From positions 4,154,001-4,218,000 of the forward strand of contig NZ_CP066801.1 of the NCBI RefSeq assembly GCF_016598575.1: 64,000 nt of DNA. The letters run 5' to 3'. Positions 1-8,428 of the stretch are shown here, one piece after another. A model generated the notes under the pieces. It did no database searches and had not been told where the DNA came from. It worked only from the letters and a program-made list of their open reading frames with translations. The translations under genes were made by a program, and so were the position numbers. The DNA is from Streptomyces sp. HSG2. GTDB taxonomy: Bacteria; Actinomycetota; Actinomycetes; Streptomycetales; Streptomycetaceae. Position 1 is the first letter of the stretch; each line of letters opens with the position of its first letter.

Positions 1-462
1 CAGACCAACAAGGTCCGGAGCGTGGTCGGTTACGCCGATGTGGTGCAGTCGGTCGACCGCCCACGCCTCGTCGCGGCCCTCTCCCGGGAGGCGGCGCGTG
101 CCGGGCGGGAGGTGACGTGTCTGGCCCAAGTGGCTCTGGACGCCGGGGTGGACGGACGTGGCGGGCGGGCGGGCGTGGCGCCGGACGGCGTGGCGGAGTT
201 GGCCGACCTCGTCGCCGGTTCGCCCGGTCTGCGACTCGGTGGACTGATGACGGTCGCCCCGCTGAGCGGTCCCTACGCGGGGCGCCGACCCGAGGCCTTC
301 GGCCGGCTCCTCGCGTTGTCGAGGGAGCTGTGCCGCTCCCACCCCGCCGCGACCATGGTCTCGGCGGGGATGAGCGCGGACCTCGAGGACGCCGTGGCGG
401 CCGGTGCGACACATGTGCGCGTCGGCACTGCGGTACTCGGAGTCAGACCCGGGCTCCGGTAA
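1..462 (+). CDS. ylmE: YggS/YlmE-family PLP-binding protein, 3' part
   Basis: C-terminal about 153 residues of a YggS/PROSC-family protein, a fold-type III PLP-binding barrel involved in PLP homeostasis. The 5' end lies outside the window; the frame is open from base 1 and begins QTNKVRSVVGYADVVQSVDR, the conserved segment after the PLP-lysine region of this family. Near the end the motif SAGMSADLEDAV followed by ATHVRVGTAVLG is the phosphate-binding part. The stop is TAA at 460-462. Position just upstream of sepF, ylmG and divIVA is the usual division-cluster order in actinobacteria and Gram-positives. The gene is therefore probably co-transcribed with the division genes although its own role is metabolic. 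Confidence 0.9.
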   Translation, partial: QTNKVRSVVGYADVVQSVDRPRLVAALSREAARAGREVTCLAQVALDAGVDGRGGRAGVAPDGVAELADLVAGSPGLRLGGLMTVAPLSGPYAGRRPEAFGRLLALSRELCRSHPAATMVSAGMSADLEDAVAAGATHVRVGTAVLGVRPGLR

Positions 463-591
463 CGTCGCCAAGAAGTCGGACCACAGTAGAAAATATGGTC
501 ATTACCGCCTGATGGCGGATGCAACGACCCCGTGGATCGCGGGCACTTGGCAGTCGTCAGTCGATCCACCACAGAGCGGAGGACTCAGAGC

Positions 592-1245
592 ATGGCCGGC
601 GCGATGCGCAAGATGGCGGTCTACCTCGGCCTCGTGGAGGACGATGGGTACGACGGTCGGGGGTTCGACCCCGACGACGACTTCGAACCGGAGCTGGATC
701 CGGAGCCCGAGCGGGACCACCACCGCCGTCACGAAGCGTCTCACCCGTCCCACGACCCGCACGGTCCGCACCCCGCCCAAGCGGAGGACGGGGCGCGTCT
801 CGTGGCGCCGGCCCCTCCGCGCGAGCCGGTGTCCCGGGTCTCTTCCCCGGCTACCGAATCCGGGCGTCCGGCGCGTATCGCGCCCGTGGCGTCGATCACA
901 CAAGAACGCGCGAGTCTGGAAAAGAGCGCACCGGTCATCATGCCCAAGGTCGTGTCCGAACGAGAGCCCTACCGGATCACCACGCTGCACCCGCGGACCT
1001 ACAACGAGGCCCGTACCATCGGGGAACACTTCCGCGAGGGCACTCCGGTGATCATGAACCTCACTGAGATGGACGACACAGATGCCAAGCGACTTGTCGA
1101 CTTTGCGGCGGGTTTGGTGTTTGGTCTTCACGGGAGCATCGAGCGGGTGACGCAGAAGGTGTTCCTGTTGTCGCCTGCTAACGTCGATGTCACGGCGGAG
1201 GACAAGGCCCGCATCGCAGAGGGCGGGTTCTTCAACCAGAGCTGA
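592..1245 (+). CDS. sepF: Cell division protein SepF
   Basis: 217 aa. SepF binds FtsZ and anchors the Z-ring to the membrane; it is essential for septation in actinobacteria, which lack FtsA. The N-terminus (AGAMRKMAVYLGLVED) is the amphipathic membrane-binding helix. An acidic, His/Pro-rich linker of about 100 residues follows, and the globular SepF domain covers roughly residues 127-217 (YRITTLHPRTYNEA, then GTPVIMNLTEMD, then a glycine-rich dimer region). The ATG at 592 is chosen because it gives the conserved MAGAMRKM start and has a good RBS (GGAGG at 579-583). The frame stays open about 20 codons upstream but without family similarity. Between ylmE and ylmG. Confidence 0.95.
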   Translation: MAGAMRKMAVYLGLVEDDGYDGRGFDPDDDFEPELDPEPERDHHRRHEASHPSHDPHGPHPAQAEDGARLVAPAPPREPVSRVSSPATESGRPARIAPVASITQERASLEKSAPVIMPKVVSEREPYRITTLHPRTYNEARTIGEHFREGTPVIMNLTEMDDTDAKRLVDFAAGLVFGLHGSIERVTQKVFLLSPANVDVTAEDKARIAEGGFFNQS

Positions 1246-1317
1246 GACGCAGTCCGGTGAGAGTACGGACCGGGGAAGGATCCCGGGGATGGATCAGGGG
1301 AGAGGGAAGCGCAGACC

Positions 1318-1602
1318 ATGAGCGTGTTTCTGGACGTCGTGTACATCGCGCTGATGTGCTTCCTCCTGGTGCTCATCTTCCGCCTCGTCATGGACTACGT
1401 CTTCCAGTTCGCCCGTTCGTGGCAACCCGGCAAGGTGATGGTGGTGGTCCTGGAGGCCACCTACACTGTCACCGATCCACCGCTGAAGCTTCTGCGGCGG
1501 TTCATCCCGCCGCTGCGTCTCGGGGGCGTGGCGCTCGACCTGTCCTTCTTCGTCCTGATCATCATCGTCTACATCCTGATCTCGATCGTGAGCCGGCTGT
1601 GA
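1318..1602 (+). CDS. ylmG: YggT/YlmG-family membrane protein
   Basis: 94 aa, two predicted membrane helices: one at about residues 5-28 (FLDVVYIALMCFLLVLIFRL) and one at about 72-92 (LDLSFFVLIIIVYILISIV). The conserved YggT signature VTDPPLKLLRRFIPPLRLGG sits between them. Proteins of this family sit beside sepF and divIVA in many Gram-positives and are linked to nucleoid and septum placement or to osmotic stress; the biochemical activity is unknown. Start ATG at 1318 follows a purine-rich stretch (GGGGAGAGGG). It lies 72 nt after sepF and 55 nt before divIVA, so one transcript is likely. Confidence 0.9.
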   Translation: MSVFLDVVYIALMCFLLVLIFRLVMDYVFQFARSWQPGKVMVVVLEATYTVTDPPLKLLRRFIPPLRLGGVALDLSFFVLIIIVYILISIVSRL

Positions 1603-1657
1603 GCGATGAGAGACCTTCGGGCTTGCCGAATGCCGACGACAACGTTGAGGTGAAGAG

Positions 1658-2881
1658 ATGCCGTTGACCCCCGAGGACGTGCGGAACAAGCAGTTCACGA
1701 CCGTCCGCCTCCGAGAAGGCTATGACGAGGACGAGGTCGATGCCTTCCTCGACGAGGTCGAAGCCGAGCTGACCCGTCTGCTCCGCGAGAACGAGGACCT
1801 GCGGGCCAAGCTGGCCGCCGCCACCCGGGCCGCCGCGCAGAACCAGCAGAACATGCGCAAGCCCCCGGAGCAGCAGGACGGACCGCAGCAGGGCGGCATG
1901 CCCCAGCAGGGAGGCATCCCGCAGCAGGGCGGGATGCCGCAGCAAGGCGGCATGCAGCAACAGGGCATGAGGGGTCCCGGCGGACCGGTGCCCGCCGGAA
2001 TATCGGGCCCGCCGCAGCAGCACGGTGGACCGATGGGTGGTCCGCCCCAGCTGCCGAGCGGTGCTCCGCAACTGCCCGCCGGCCCCGGCGGACAGGGAGG
2101 CCCCCAGCAGGGGCACGGACCGATGGGGCAGGGACCGGGACCGATGGGCCAGGGACCGGGGCCGATGGGTCAGGGTCCGATGCAGGGACAGATGGGCCAA
2201 GGACCCATGGGCGGACCGATGGGAGGCCCGCAGGGTCCTGGCGGCCCCGGCGGCCTGCCCGGACAGGGCGGCCCCGGCGGGGACAGCGCCGCCCGCGTGT
2301 TGTCGTTGGCCCAGCAGACGGCCGACCAGGCGATCGCCGAGGCGCGTTCCGAGGCCAACAAGATCGTCGGCGAGGCGCGGTCCCGGGCCGAGGGGTTGGA
2401 GCGGGACGCCCGCGCCAAGGCCGACGCCCTGGAGCGGGACGCGCAGGAGAAGCACCGCGTCGCGATGGGCTCACTGGAGTCCGCCCGCGCCACGTTGGAA
2501 CGGAAGGTCGAGGACCTGCGGGGCTTCGAGCGCGAGTACCGCACGCGCCTCAAGTCCTACCTGGAGTCGCAGCTGCGTCAACTGGAGACCCAGGCCGACG
2601 ACTCGCTGGCGCCGCCGCGCACCCCGGCGACGGCGTCCCTCCCGCCGTCCCCCGCTCCCTCGATGGCCCCGGCGGGAGCCGGTTCTCCCTCCTACGGGGG
2701 CAACCAGTCGATCAACGGCGGTGCTCCCGGCCCCTCCTCGGGTCCGTCCTACGGTGGTCAGCAGCAGATGTCCCCGGCGATGACCCAACCCATGGCGCCG
2801 GTCCGTCCGCAGGGACCCTCACCCATGGGGCAGGCACCCTCGCCGATGCGGGGCTTCCTGATCGACGAGGACGACAACTGA
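1658..2881 (+). CDS. divIVA: DivIVA polar growth determinant (Wag31-like)
   Basis: 407 aa. DivIVA marks hyphal tips and directs polar growth and branching in Streptomyces, where it is essential. The N-terminal DivIVA domain (about 1-60) has MPLTPEDVRNKQFTTVRL and the acidic DEDEVDAFLDEVE segment. Residues about 60-208 are a Pro/Gln/Gly/Met-rich low-complexity linker with tandem repeats (see repeat entries). A long coiled coil runs from about 209 to 316 (DSAARVLSLAQQTADQAIAE onward), and the C-terminal tail is disordered and Pro/Ser-rich. The long linker and tail are typical of the mycelial form; unicellular DivIVA proteins are much shorter. The start ATG has GAGGTGAAG upstream. Last gene of the division cluster, followed by a strong bidirectional hairpin. 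Confidence 0.96.
   Translation: MPLTPEDVRNKQFTTVRLREGYDEDEVDAFLDEVEAELTRLLRENEDLRAKLAAATRAAAQNQQNMRKPPEQQDGPQQGGMPQQGGIPQQGGMPQQGGMQQQGMRGPGGPVPAGISGPPQQHGGPMGGPPQLPSGAPQLPAGPGGQGGPQQGHGPMGQGPGPMGQGPGPMGQGPMQGQMGQGPMGGPMGGPQGPGGPGGLPGQGGPGGDSAARVLSLAQQTADQAIAEARSEANKIVGEARSRAEGLERDARAKADALERDAQEKHRVAMGSLESARATLERKVEDLRGFEREYRTRLKSYLESQLRQLETQADDSLAPPRTPATASLPPSPAPSMAPAGAGSPSYGGNQSINGGAPGPSSGPSYGGQQQMSPAMTQPMAPVRPQGPSPMGQAPSPMRGFLIDEDDN
1892..1963 (+). repeat. Four hexapeptide (18-bp) repeats in divIVA linker
   Basis: Codons 79-102 of divIVA encode GGMPQQ-GGIPQQ-GGMPQQ-GGMQQQ. The units are imperfect at DNA level, with synonymous changes. The repeat lies in the disordered linker, so unit number can change without a frameshift. 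Confidence 0.9.
2117..2179 (+). repeat. Three heptapeptide (21-bp) repeats in divIVA linker
   Basis: Codons 154-174 encode GPMGQGP three times in a row, followed by degenerate copies (MGQGPMGGPMGGP). The DNA copies differ at a few third positions. Candidate site of length variation between strains. Confidence 0.9.
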
Positions 2882-2914
2882 TCTCTCATACGGTGTAGGC
2901 GTCGCACGCGTTCA

Positions 2915-2949
2915 GAGCGGGCCCGGGTTTCTTCGACCCGGGCCCGCTC
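2915..2949. terminator. Bidirectional hairpin terminator between divIVA and ileS
   Basis: Perfect 14-bp inverted repeat: arm 2915-2928 (GAGCGGGCCCGGGT), loop 2929-2935, arm 2936-2949. It lies between the convergent divIVA and ileS stop codons. There is no clear U-tract, as is usual for Streptomyces GC-rich terminators. Confidence 0.8.
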
Positions 2950-3039
2950 GCGTTCCCCGCCCCGCGGCCGCCTTCCCGCTTGGACCGAGGCCGGCCGGCG
3001 CCCCTCGCGAGGGCCGGCCGGCCTCCGGAACTCCTGGCC

Positions 3040-6000
3040 TCACACCTTGCGAAGCCGGAAGGTGAGAGCGAGCGAGTCGTCGGTGAACGCCTCGCCGAAG
3101 CCGTCCTCCGCGTTCCCGGCGGCGAAGTCGGTGGCGAGGACCTCTTCGGCGATCAGCGCCGCGTGCTCGGTGATCGCCGCCGCGGTGGCCGGATCCGCCG
3201 CCGTCCAGCGCAGTGCGATCCGGTCGGCGACGTCCAGTCCGCTGTTCTTGCGTGCCTCCTGGATCAGCCGGATGGCGTCCCGGGCGAGGCCGGCGCGCCG
3301 CAACTCCTCCGTGACCTCCAGGTCGAGAGCCACGGTGAGTCCGGCGTCGGACGCCACCGACCAGCCCTCCCGCGGCGTCTCGGTGACGATGACCTCCTCG
3401 GGGGTCAGCGTGATCTCCTCGCCGTCGACCTCCACCGAGGCGGAACCCTCGCGCAGCGCGAGGGAGAGCGCGGCGGCGTCGGCCCGCGCGATGGCGCCGG
3501 CCACCTCCTGGACCCGCTTGCCGAACCTCTTGCCCAGGACTCGGAAGTTGGCCTTCGCCGTGGTGTCCACCAGGCTGCCCCCCACCTCGCCCAACGAGGC
3601 GAGCGAGGCGACGTTCAGTTCCTCGGCGATCTGGGCGCGCAGCTCCTGGTCGAGGCCGGCGAAGCCCGGCGCCGCGATCAGCGCGCGGGACAGCGGCCTG
3701 CGGGTCTTGACCCCGGACTCCGCCCGCGTGGCGCGGCCCAGCTCTACCAGGCGGCGAACCAGCGTCATCCGCCGGGACAGTTCGGGGTCGACCGCGGCCG
3801 AATCCACCTCCGGCCAGGAGGCCAGGTGAACCGACTCCGGCGCCCGGGGTGTCACGGGGACGACCAGGTCCTGCCATACCCGTTCGGTGATGAAGGGCGT
3901 CAGAGGGGCCATCAGCCGGGTCACCGTCTCCAGGACCTCGTGCAGAGTGCGAAGCGCGGCCTTGTCGCCGCGCCAGAAGCGTCGTCGGGAGCGACGCACG
4001 TACCAGTTGGACAGGTCGTCCACGAAGCCCGACAGGAGCTTGCCGGCCCGTTGCGTGTCGTATGCGTCCAGCGCCCGGGTGACCTCCTCGACGAGGGAGT
4101 TGGTCTCCGAGAGCAGCCAGCGGTCGAGCACCGGACGTTCCGCGGGCGCCGGGTCGGCATCACCGGGAGCCCACCCCGAGGTGCGGGCGTACAACGCCTG
4201 GAAGGCGACGGTGTTCCAGTAGGTGAGGAGCGTCTTGCGGACGACCTCCTGGATGGTTCCGTGACCGACGCGCCGGGCCGCCCAGGGCGAGCCGCCGGCC
4301 GCCATGAACCAGCGGACGGCGTCGGCGCCGTGCCGGTCCATCAGCGGGATCGGCCGCAGGATGTTGCCCAGGTGCTTGGACATCTTCCGGCCGTCCTCGG
4401 CGAGGATGTGACCGAGGCAGACGACGTTCTCGTAGGGAGACTTGTCGAAGACGAGCGTGCCGACGGCCATCAGGGTGTAGAACCACCCGCGGGTCTGGTC
4501 GATGGCCTCGCTGATGAACTGCGCGGGGTAGCGGGCCTCGAAGAGCTCCTTGTTCTTGTAGGGGTACCCCCACTGCGCGAACGGCATGGAGCCGGAGTCG
4601 TACCAGGCGTCGATGACCTCGGGCACCCGGACGGCCGTCTCCGCGCATTCGGGGCAGCCGAACGTCACGTCGTCGATGTAGGGACGGTGCGGATCGAGGT
4701 CCGACTGGTCGGAGCCGGTCAGCGCGGCCAGCTCGGCGCGGGATCCGACGCACGTCAGATGACCCTCGGCGCACCGCCAGATCGGCAGGGGGGTGCCCCA
4801 GTAGCGGTTGCGGGACAGAGCCCAGTCGATGTTGTTGTTCAGCCAGTCGCCGAACCGGCCGTGCTTCACGGTGTCCGGGAACCAGTTGGTCCGGTCGTTC
4901 TCCGCGAGCAGGCGGTCCTTGACCGCCGTGGTGCGGATGTACCAGGACGGCTGCGCGTAGTAGAGCAGCGCGGTGTGGCAGCGCCAGCAGTGTGGATAGC
5001 TGTGCTCGTAGGCGACGTGGCGGAACAGCAGCCCCCGGGCGTCGAGGTCGGCGGTGAGCCGCTCGTCCGCCTTCTTGAAGAAGACCCCGCCGATCATCGG
5101 CAGCTCCTCGTCGAAGGTGCCGTCCGGCCGGACCGGGTTGACCACCGGAAGACCGTAGGCTCGGCAGACCGCGAGGTCGTCCTCGCCGAAGGCGGGGGAC
5201 TGGTGCACCAGACCGGTGCCGTCGTCGGTCGTGACGTACTCGGCGTTCACGACGAAGTGCGCCGCCGGAGCACCACCCTCGCCGGCGTCCGGGAAGGCGA
5301 CCCACTCGAAGGGGCGCCGGTAGGCCCAGCGCTCCATCTCGGCGCCGGTGAACGATTGCCCGGTGGCCTCCCACCCTTCGCCCAGGGCCGTCGAGAGCAG
5401 GGGCTCGGCGACGAGCAGGCGCTCCGACCCGTCCGTGGCGACCACATAGGTCACCTCGGGGTGCGCGGCCACGGCGGTGTTGGACACCAGGGTCCAGGGC
5501 GTCGTCGTCCAGACCAGGAGTGATGCCTCGCCGGCCAGCGGACCGGAGGTCAGCGGGAAACGGACGTAGACCGACGGGTCGACGACCGTCTCGTAGCCCT
5601 GCGCCAGCTCGTGATCGGACAGGCCCGTGCCACAGCGCGGACACCAGGGCGCGACCCGGTGGTCCTCGACCAGCAGGCCCTTGTCGAAGATCGTCTTCAG
5701 AGACCACCAGACGGAGTCGATGTACTCCGGGTCCATGGTCACGTACGCTGCGTCGAGATCCACCCAGTAGCCCATGCGGGTCGTCAGCTCCGCGAAGGCG
5801 TCGGTGTGGCGCAGCACGGAGTCGCGGCACCGCTCGTTGAACTCCGCGACGCCGTACGCCTCGATGTCCTTCTTGCCGGAGAAGCCCAGCTCCTTCTCCA
5901 CCGCCAGTTCCACGGGCAGCCCGTGGCAGTCCCATCCCGCCTTGCGGGCCACGTGGTAGCCCCGCATGGTGCGGAAGCGGGGGAAGACGTCCTTGAAGAC

Positions 6001-6201
6001 CCGGGCCTCGATGTGGTGGGCGCCGGGCATGCCGTTGGCGGTGGGCGGGCCCTCGTAGAACACCCACTCCGGGCGCCCCTCGGACTGTTCCAGGCTCTTG
6101 GCGAAGGTCTTGTGCGTGCTCCAGAAGTCGAGCACCCCGCGTTCGAGGGCGGGCAGATCGACCTGGGCGGGCACCTCGCGGTACCGAGGCTGTGTACTCA
6201 A
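3040..6201 (-). CDS. ileS: Isoleucyl-tRNA synthetase (IleS2-type)
   Basis: 1053 aa. Charges tRNA-Ile with isoleucine in the cytoplasm. The class I signatures are present: the HIGH-type motif in GPPTANGMPGAHHIEARVFK near the N-terminus and the KMSKS-type loop DGRKMSKHLGN. The central insertion is the CP1 editing domain, and the C-terminal part is the anticodon-binding region. The PTANGMPGAHH form and the length point to the eukaryote-like IleS2 clade rather than the E. coli type. The start is TTG at 6199-6201: GGAGGA lies 5 nt upstream, and MSTQPRYREVPAQVDLPALE matches the family N-terminus. The frame is open further upstream, but that stretch is the T-box leader. Monocistronic, convergent with divIVA. 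Confidence 0.95.
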   Translation of the reverse strand: MSTQPRYREVPAQVDLPALERGVLDFWSTHKTFAKSLEQSEGRPEWVFYEGPPTANGMPGAHHIEARVFKDVFPRFRTMRGYHVARKAGWDCHGLPVELAVEKELGFSGKKDIEAYGVAEFNERCRDSVLRHTDAFAELTTRMGYWVDLDAAYVTMDPEYIDSVWWSLKTIFDKGLLVEDHRVAPWCPRCGTGLSDHELAQGYETVVDPSVYVRFPLTSGPLAGEASLLVWTTTPWTLVSNTAVAAHPEVTYVVATDGSERLLVAEPLLSTALGEGWEATGQSFTGAEMERWAYRRPFEWVAFPDAGEGGAPAAHFVVNAEYVTTDDGTGLVHQSPAFGEDDLAVCRAYGLPVVNPVRPDGTFDEELPMIGGVFFKKADERLTADLDARGLLFRHVAYEHSYPHCWRCHTALLYYAQPSWYIRTTAVKDRLLAENDRTNWFPDTVKHGRFGDWLNNNIDWALSRNRYWGTPLPIWRCAEGHLTCVGSRAELAALTGSDQSDLDPHRPYIDDVTFGCPECAETAVRVPEVIDAWYDSGSMPFAQWGYPYKNKELFEARYPAQFISEAIDQTRGWFYTLMAVGTLVFDKSPYENVVCLGHILAEDGRKMSKHLGNILRPIPLMDRHGADAVRWFMAAGGSPWAARRVGHGTIQEVVRKTLLTYWNTVAFQALYARTSGWAPGDADPAPAERPVLDRWLLSETNSLVEEVTRALDAYDTQRAGKLLSGFVDDLSNWYVRRSRRRFWRGDKAALRTLHEVLETVTRLMAPLTPFITERVWQDLVVPVTPRAPESVHLASWPEVDSAAVDPELSRRMTLVRRLVELGRATRAESGVKTRRPLSRALIAAPGFAGLDQELRAQIAEELNVASLASLGEVGGSLVDTTAKANFRVLGKRFGKRVQEVAGAIARADAAALSLALREGSASVEVDGEEITLTPEEVIVTETPREGWSVASDAGLTVALDLEVTEELRRAGLARDAIRLIQEARKNSGLDVADRIALRWTAADPATAAAITEHAALIAEEVLATDFAAGNAEDGFGEAFTDDSLALTFRLRKV

Positions 6202-6470
6202 CGGACTCCTCCGGCGGATGTGCTGCCTTCCGTCGGAGGGACGAGAGCCGTGCTCCCGCGGTACCACCCTCCTTGACCCTCGGCGCCGGTGTGCGCCGCG
6301 AGCCCCCTCGTTGGGTGCGAAGCCGGCTCTACCACCGTGACGCGAACGCCACGGCTTCCTCCGGCGGCTCCGGGGTGATCTTCACGACGCGCTGTGCCTC
6401 CGGGCTCCCACCGTCCCCGGATCGCTCTCGGCCGCCACGCCGCTACTCGTCCCCATCCACGCCTTTCGCT
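6202..6470 (-). promoter_or_regulatory. T-box riboswitch leader of ileS (specifier ATC)
   Basis: On the minus strand the leader carries the canonical T-box AGGGTGGTACCGCGG (plus-strand 6256-6270), followed by GCACGGCTCTCGTCCCTC. A Stem I region further upstream contains GATGGGGACGAGTAG. The likely specifier codon is ATC (Ile), plus-strand complement at 6377-6379, followed by A as usual. The ileS Shine-Dalgarno GGAGGA lies about 5 nt before the TTG start. Actinobacterial ileS T-boxes are known to regulate translation: uncharged tRNA-Ile pairs with the UGGU of the antisequestrator and frees the SD. The architecture here fits that class, because no terminator with a U-tract is seen before the start. 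Confidence 0.9.
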
Positions 6471-6776
6471 GCGCCCAGTGTAAGGCGGGGCGGCGCGGGC
6501 CGCCGACAGGTTTTCGACCGGCCCTTTCGCGCCGGCCGACCCACCCGAGCCGTTCGGGCGGAGTCCCCCGAACGGCGTCGTCGGGGCGGCGGCGGGCATC
6601 GGTCCTCCTCGTCCCGACGACCCGTGGGAGAGCCGAGGGTGAGGGTCCGGGTTCGGCCATCCGGGGGGTGCCTGGGGGCGATTCGGGCGGTGCGCCCCGT
6701 TGCCGTGGGGGTCGAGTCGATTTATCGTCCCAGCACGACGCGCGAGCAAGATCACAATACGTGAAGGGGCCGCGGG
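6471..6776. other. Intergenic region: promoters of ileS leader and the DksA-like gene
   Basis: No gene seen. A -10-like TACACT on the minus strand (plus-strand AGTGTA, 6477-6482) would start the ileS leader at about 6470; no good -35 is seen. The rest is GC-rich sequence divergent to the DksA/TraR-like gene, which has AAGGGG about 10 nt before its ATG. Confidence 0.45.
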
Positions 6777-7589
6777 ATGGTGGCGAAGAAGTCCGCCGCA
6801 GGCAGGGCGGCGTCCGACAGGCCCACCCGGGCGCGACCCGACGGCGAGGGCGCCGCCACGCCGACAGGCGAGGAACCGGTCGCCGAGACCACCGGAGCGG
6901 ACGCCGCCACCGGCGGGGCCGGGCACCCCGCTGCGAGGAAGACGCCGGCGAGGAAGGCCACCGCCGAGAAGACGCCCGCGAAGAAGGCCACCGCCAAGAA
7001 GACGGCGACGAAGAAGACGGCGACGAAGAAGACCGGGGCGAGGAAGACGGCCGCGAAGCGCACCGCGACGGGTGTCGGAAGCGGGAACGGGAAGGCGGAC
7101 GCGCCGCCGCCCGCGGAGCAGACGGGAGTCACGAGGGTGGTTGCGAAGAAGAGCGCCGGAACGGCCACGGCGACCGAGAGGGCGGTGGAGCCCGGTGATC
7201 TCGCCGTGCGCCCTGGCGAGGATCCCTGGACCTCCGAGGAGGTCGAGGCGGCCCGTGCCGAGCTGAGGTCCGAGGAGAGCCGACTGCGGACCGAGATCGA
7301 CTTCTCGGAACGCTCCCTGGCCGGCCTCATGCGGGACTCGGGGGAGGGGGCGGGCCACGACGAGGCGGACACCGGGTCGAAGAACATCACGCGCGAGCAC
7401 GAGCTGGCACTCGCCGCCAACGCCCGGGAGATGCTCTCGCAGACCGAGCGTGCCCTGGAACGGCTGGAGACCGGCACCTACGGTCGCTGCGAGAACTGCG
7501 GCAACCCCATCGGCAAGGCGCGCATGCGTGCCTTCCCCCGCGCGACGCTGTGCGTGGAGTGCAAGCAGAAACAGGAGCGCCGCTACTGA
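6777..7589 (+). CDS. DksA/TraR zinc-finger protein with histone H1-like N-terminal region
   Basis: 270 aa in two parts. The first about 130 residues are low-complexity Lys/Ala/Thr-rich with repeated A-K-K-T-A units (AKKTATKKTATKKTG), like histone H1 tails, and should bind nucleic acid. The C-terminal about 125 residues are a TraR/DksA-type unit: a helical coiled-coil arm (EVEAARAELRSEESRLRTEI) and a C4 zinc finger, YGRCENCGNPIGKARMRAFP followed by LCVECKQKQ. DksA-family proteins bind RNA polymerase through the secondary channel, usually with ppGpp. Whether this protein does so is inferred: the Asp-x-x-Asp tip of E. coli DksA is not obvious. It is followed 86 nt later by lspA, the usual Streptomyces order. 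Confidence 0.9.
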   Translation: MVAKKSAAGRAASDRPTRARPDGEGAATPTGEEPVAETTGADAATGGAGHPAARKTPARKATAEKTPAKKATAKKTATKKTATKKTGARKTAAKRTATGVGSGNGKADAPPPAEQTGVTRVVAKKSAGTATATERAVEPGDLAVRPGEDPWTSEEVEAARAELRSEESRLRTEIDFSERSLAGLMRDSGEGAGHDEADTGSKNITREHELALAANAREMLSQTERALERLETGTYGRCENCGNPIGKARMRAFPRATLCVECKQKQERRY

Positions 7590-7675
7590 GAGCCCGCACA
7601 CGGCCCGTCGGAGTGCCGGGTGGAGGGCGTGCCGTACGCTCGACCTCAATCAGGTACCTAGGCCGAGGGACTCAC

Positions 7676-8344
7676 GTGACAGAGGCGGAGCGCATCATCG
7701 GTACGCCGGAGAACCCGGACGCGTCCGGGGAGGGGCGCGGGCGGCCCGACACCCCCGGGGTTCCGGCCCCGGCGGCCGACGCGGCCGGGGCCGAGGGCGC
7801 GCCCGAAGGCGCCGGAGCCGAGCCCGCCGACCGCGAGGACGCCGCTGCCGGCTCCCGGGGCCCCCGCCGGATCGCGGTGCTCTTCGCCGTCGCCGCCGTC
7901 GCCTACGTGCTCGACCTGGTCAGCAAGATGATCGTGGTGGCCAAGTTGGAGCACCACGCCCCGATCGAGGTGTTCGGGGACTGGCTGAGGTTCGACGCGA
8001 TCCGGAACGCGGGCGCCGCGTTCGGCTACGGCGAGGCCTTCACCGTGATCTTCACTGTGATCGCCGCGGCGGTCATCGTCGTGATCGTCCGACTCGCCCG
8101 CAAGCTGTACAGCCTGCCCTGGGCCGTCGCGCTCGGCCTGCTGCTCGGTGGCGCCCTCGGCAACCTCACCGACCGGATCTTCCGCTCGCCCGGGGTCTTC
8201 CGCGGCGCGGTGGTCGATTTCATCGCGCCCAAGCATTTCGCGGTGTTCAACCTCGCCGACACGGCGATCGTCTGCGGAGGGATCCTGATCGTGCTGCTGT
8301 CCTTCCGCGGCCTCGACCCGGACGGGACCGTGCACAAGGACTGA
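7676..8344 (+). CDS. lspA: Lipoprotein signal peptidase II
   Basis: 222 aa. Membrane aspartyl protease that cleaves signal peptides of prolipoproteins after Lgt has lipidated the lipobox Cys. An Ala/Gly/Pro-rich cytoplasmic N-terminal extension of about 60 residues precedes four membrane segments (first IAVLFAVAAVAYVLDLVSK). Family motifs are present: FDAIRNAGAAFGYGEAF, then GGALGNLTDRI and FNLADTAIVCGG; the Asp in the last two are the catalytic pair. GTG at 7676 is chosen because GAGGGA lies just upstream; the frame is open further upstream but overlaps the preceding gene. A TACGCT -10-like element lies at 7634. rluD follows. Confidence 0.94.
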   Translation: MTEAERIIGTPENPDASGEGRGRPDTPGVPAPAADAAGAEGAPEGAGAEPADREDAAAGSRGPRRIAVLFAVAAVAYVLDLVSKMIVVAKLEHHAPIEVFGDWLRFDAIRNAGAAFGYGEAFTVIFTVIAAAVIVVIVRLARKLYSLPWAVALGLLLGGALGNLTDRIFRSPGVFRGAVVDFIAPKHFAVFNLADTAIVCGGILIVLLSFRGLDPDGTVHKD

Positions 8345-8415
8345 CGCCCGGGACGGCCACCGGTCGCCCGCCCCTCGGGCCCGAGCGCCGGTACGGAGTG
8401 GTGGGGCAGGTCCGG

Positions 8416-8421
8416 CATACT
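8416..8421 (+). promoter_or_regulatory. -10-like CATACT before rluD
   Basis: CATACT ends 7 nt before the GTG at 8429, so the predicted transcription start falls on the start codon. No Shine-Dalgarno is seen at a good distance. Suggests a leaderless mRNA. Confidence 0.4.
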
Positions 8422-8428
8422 CGACGGA

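Noticed and set aside
2980..5523. Long plus-strand open frame opposite ileS
   Set aside because: It is the antisense shadow of ileS in a high-GC genome; no family similarity, no RBS, low-complexity translation.
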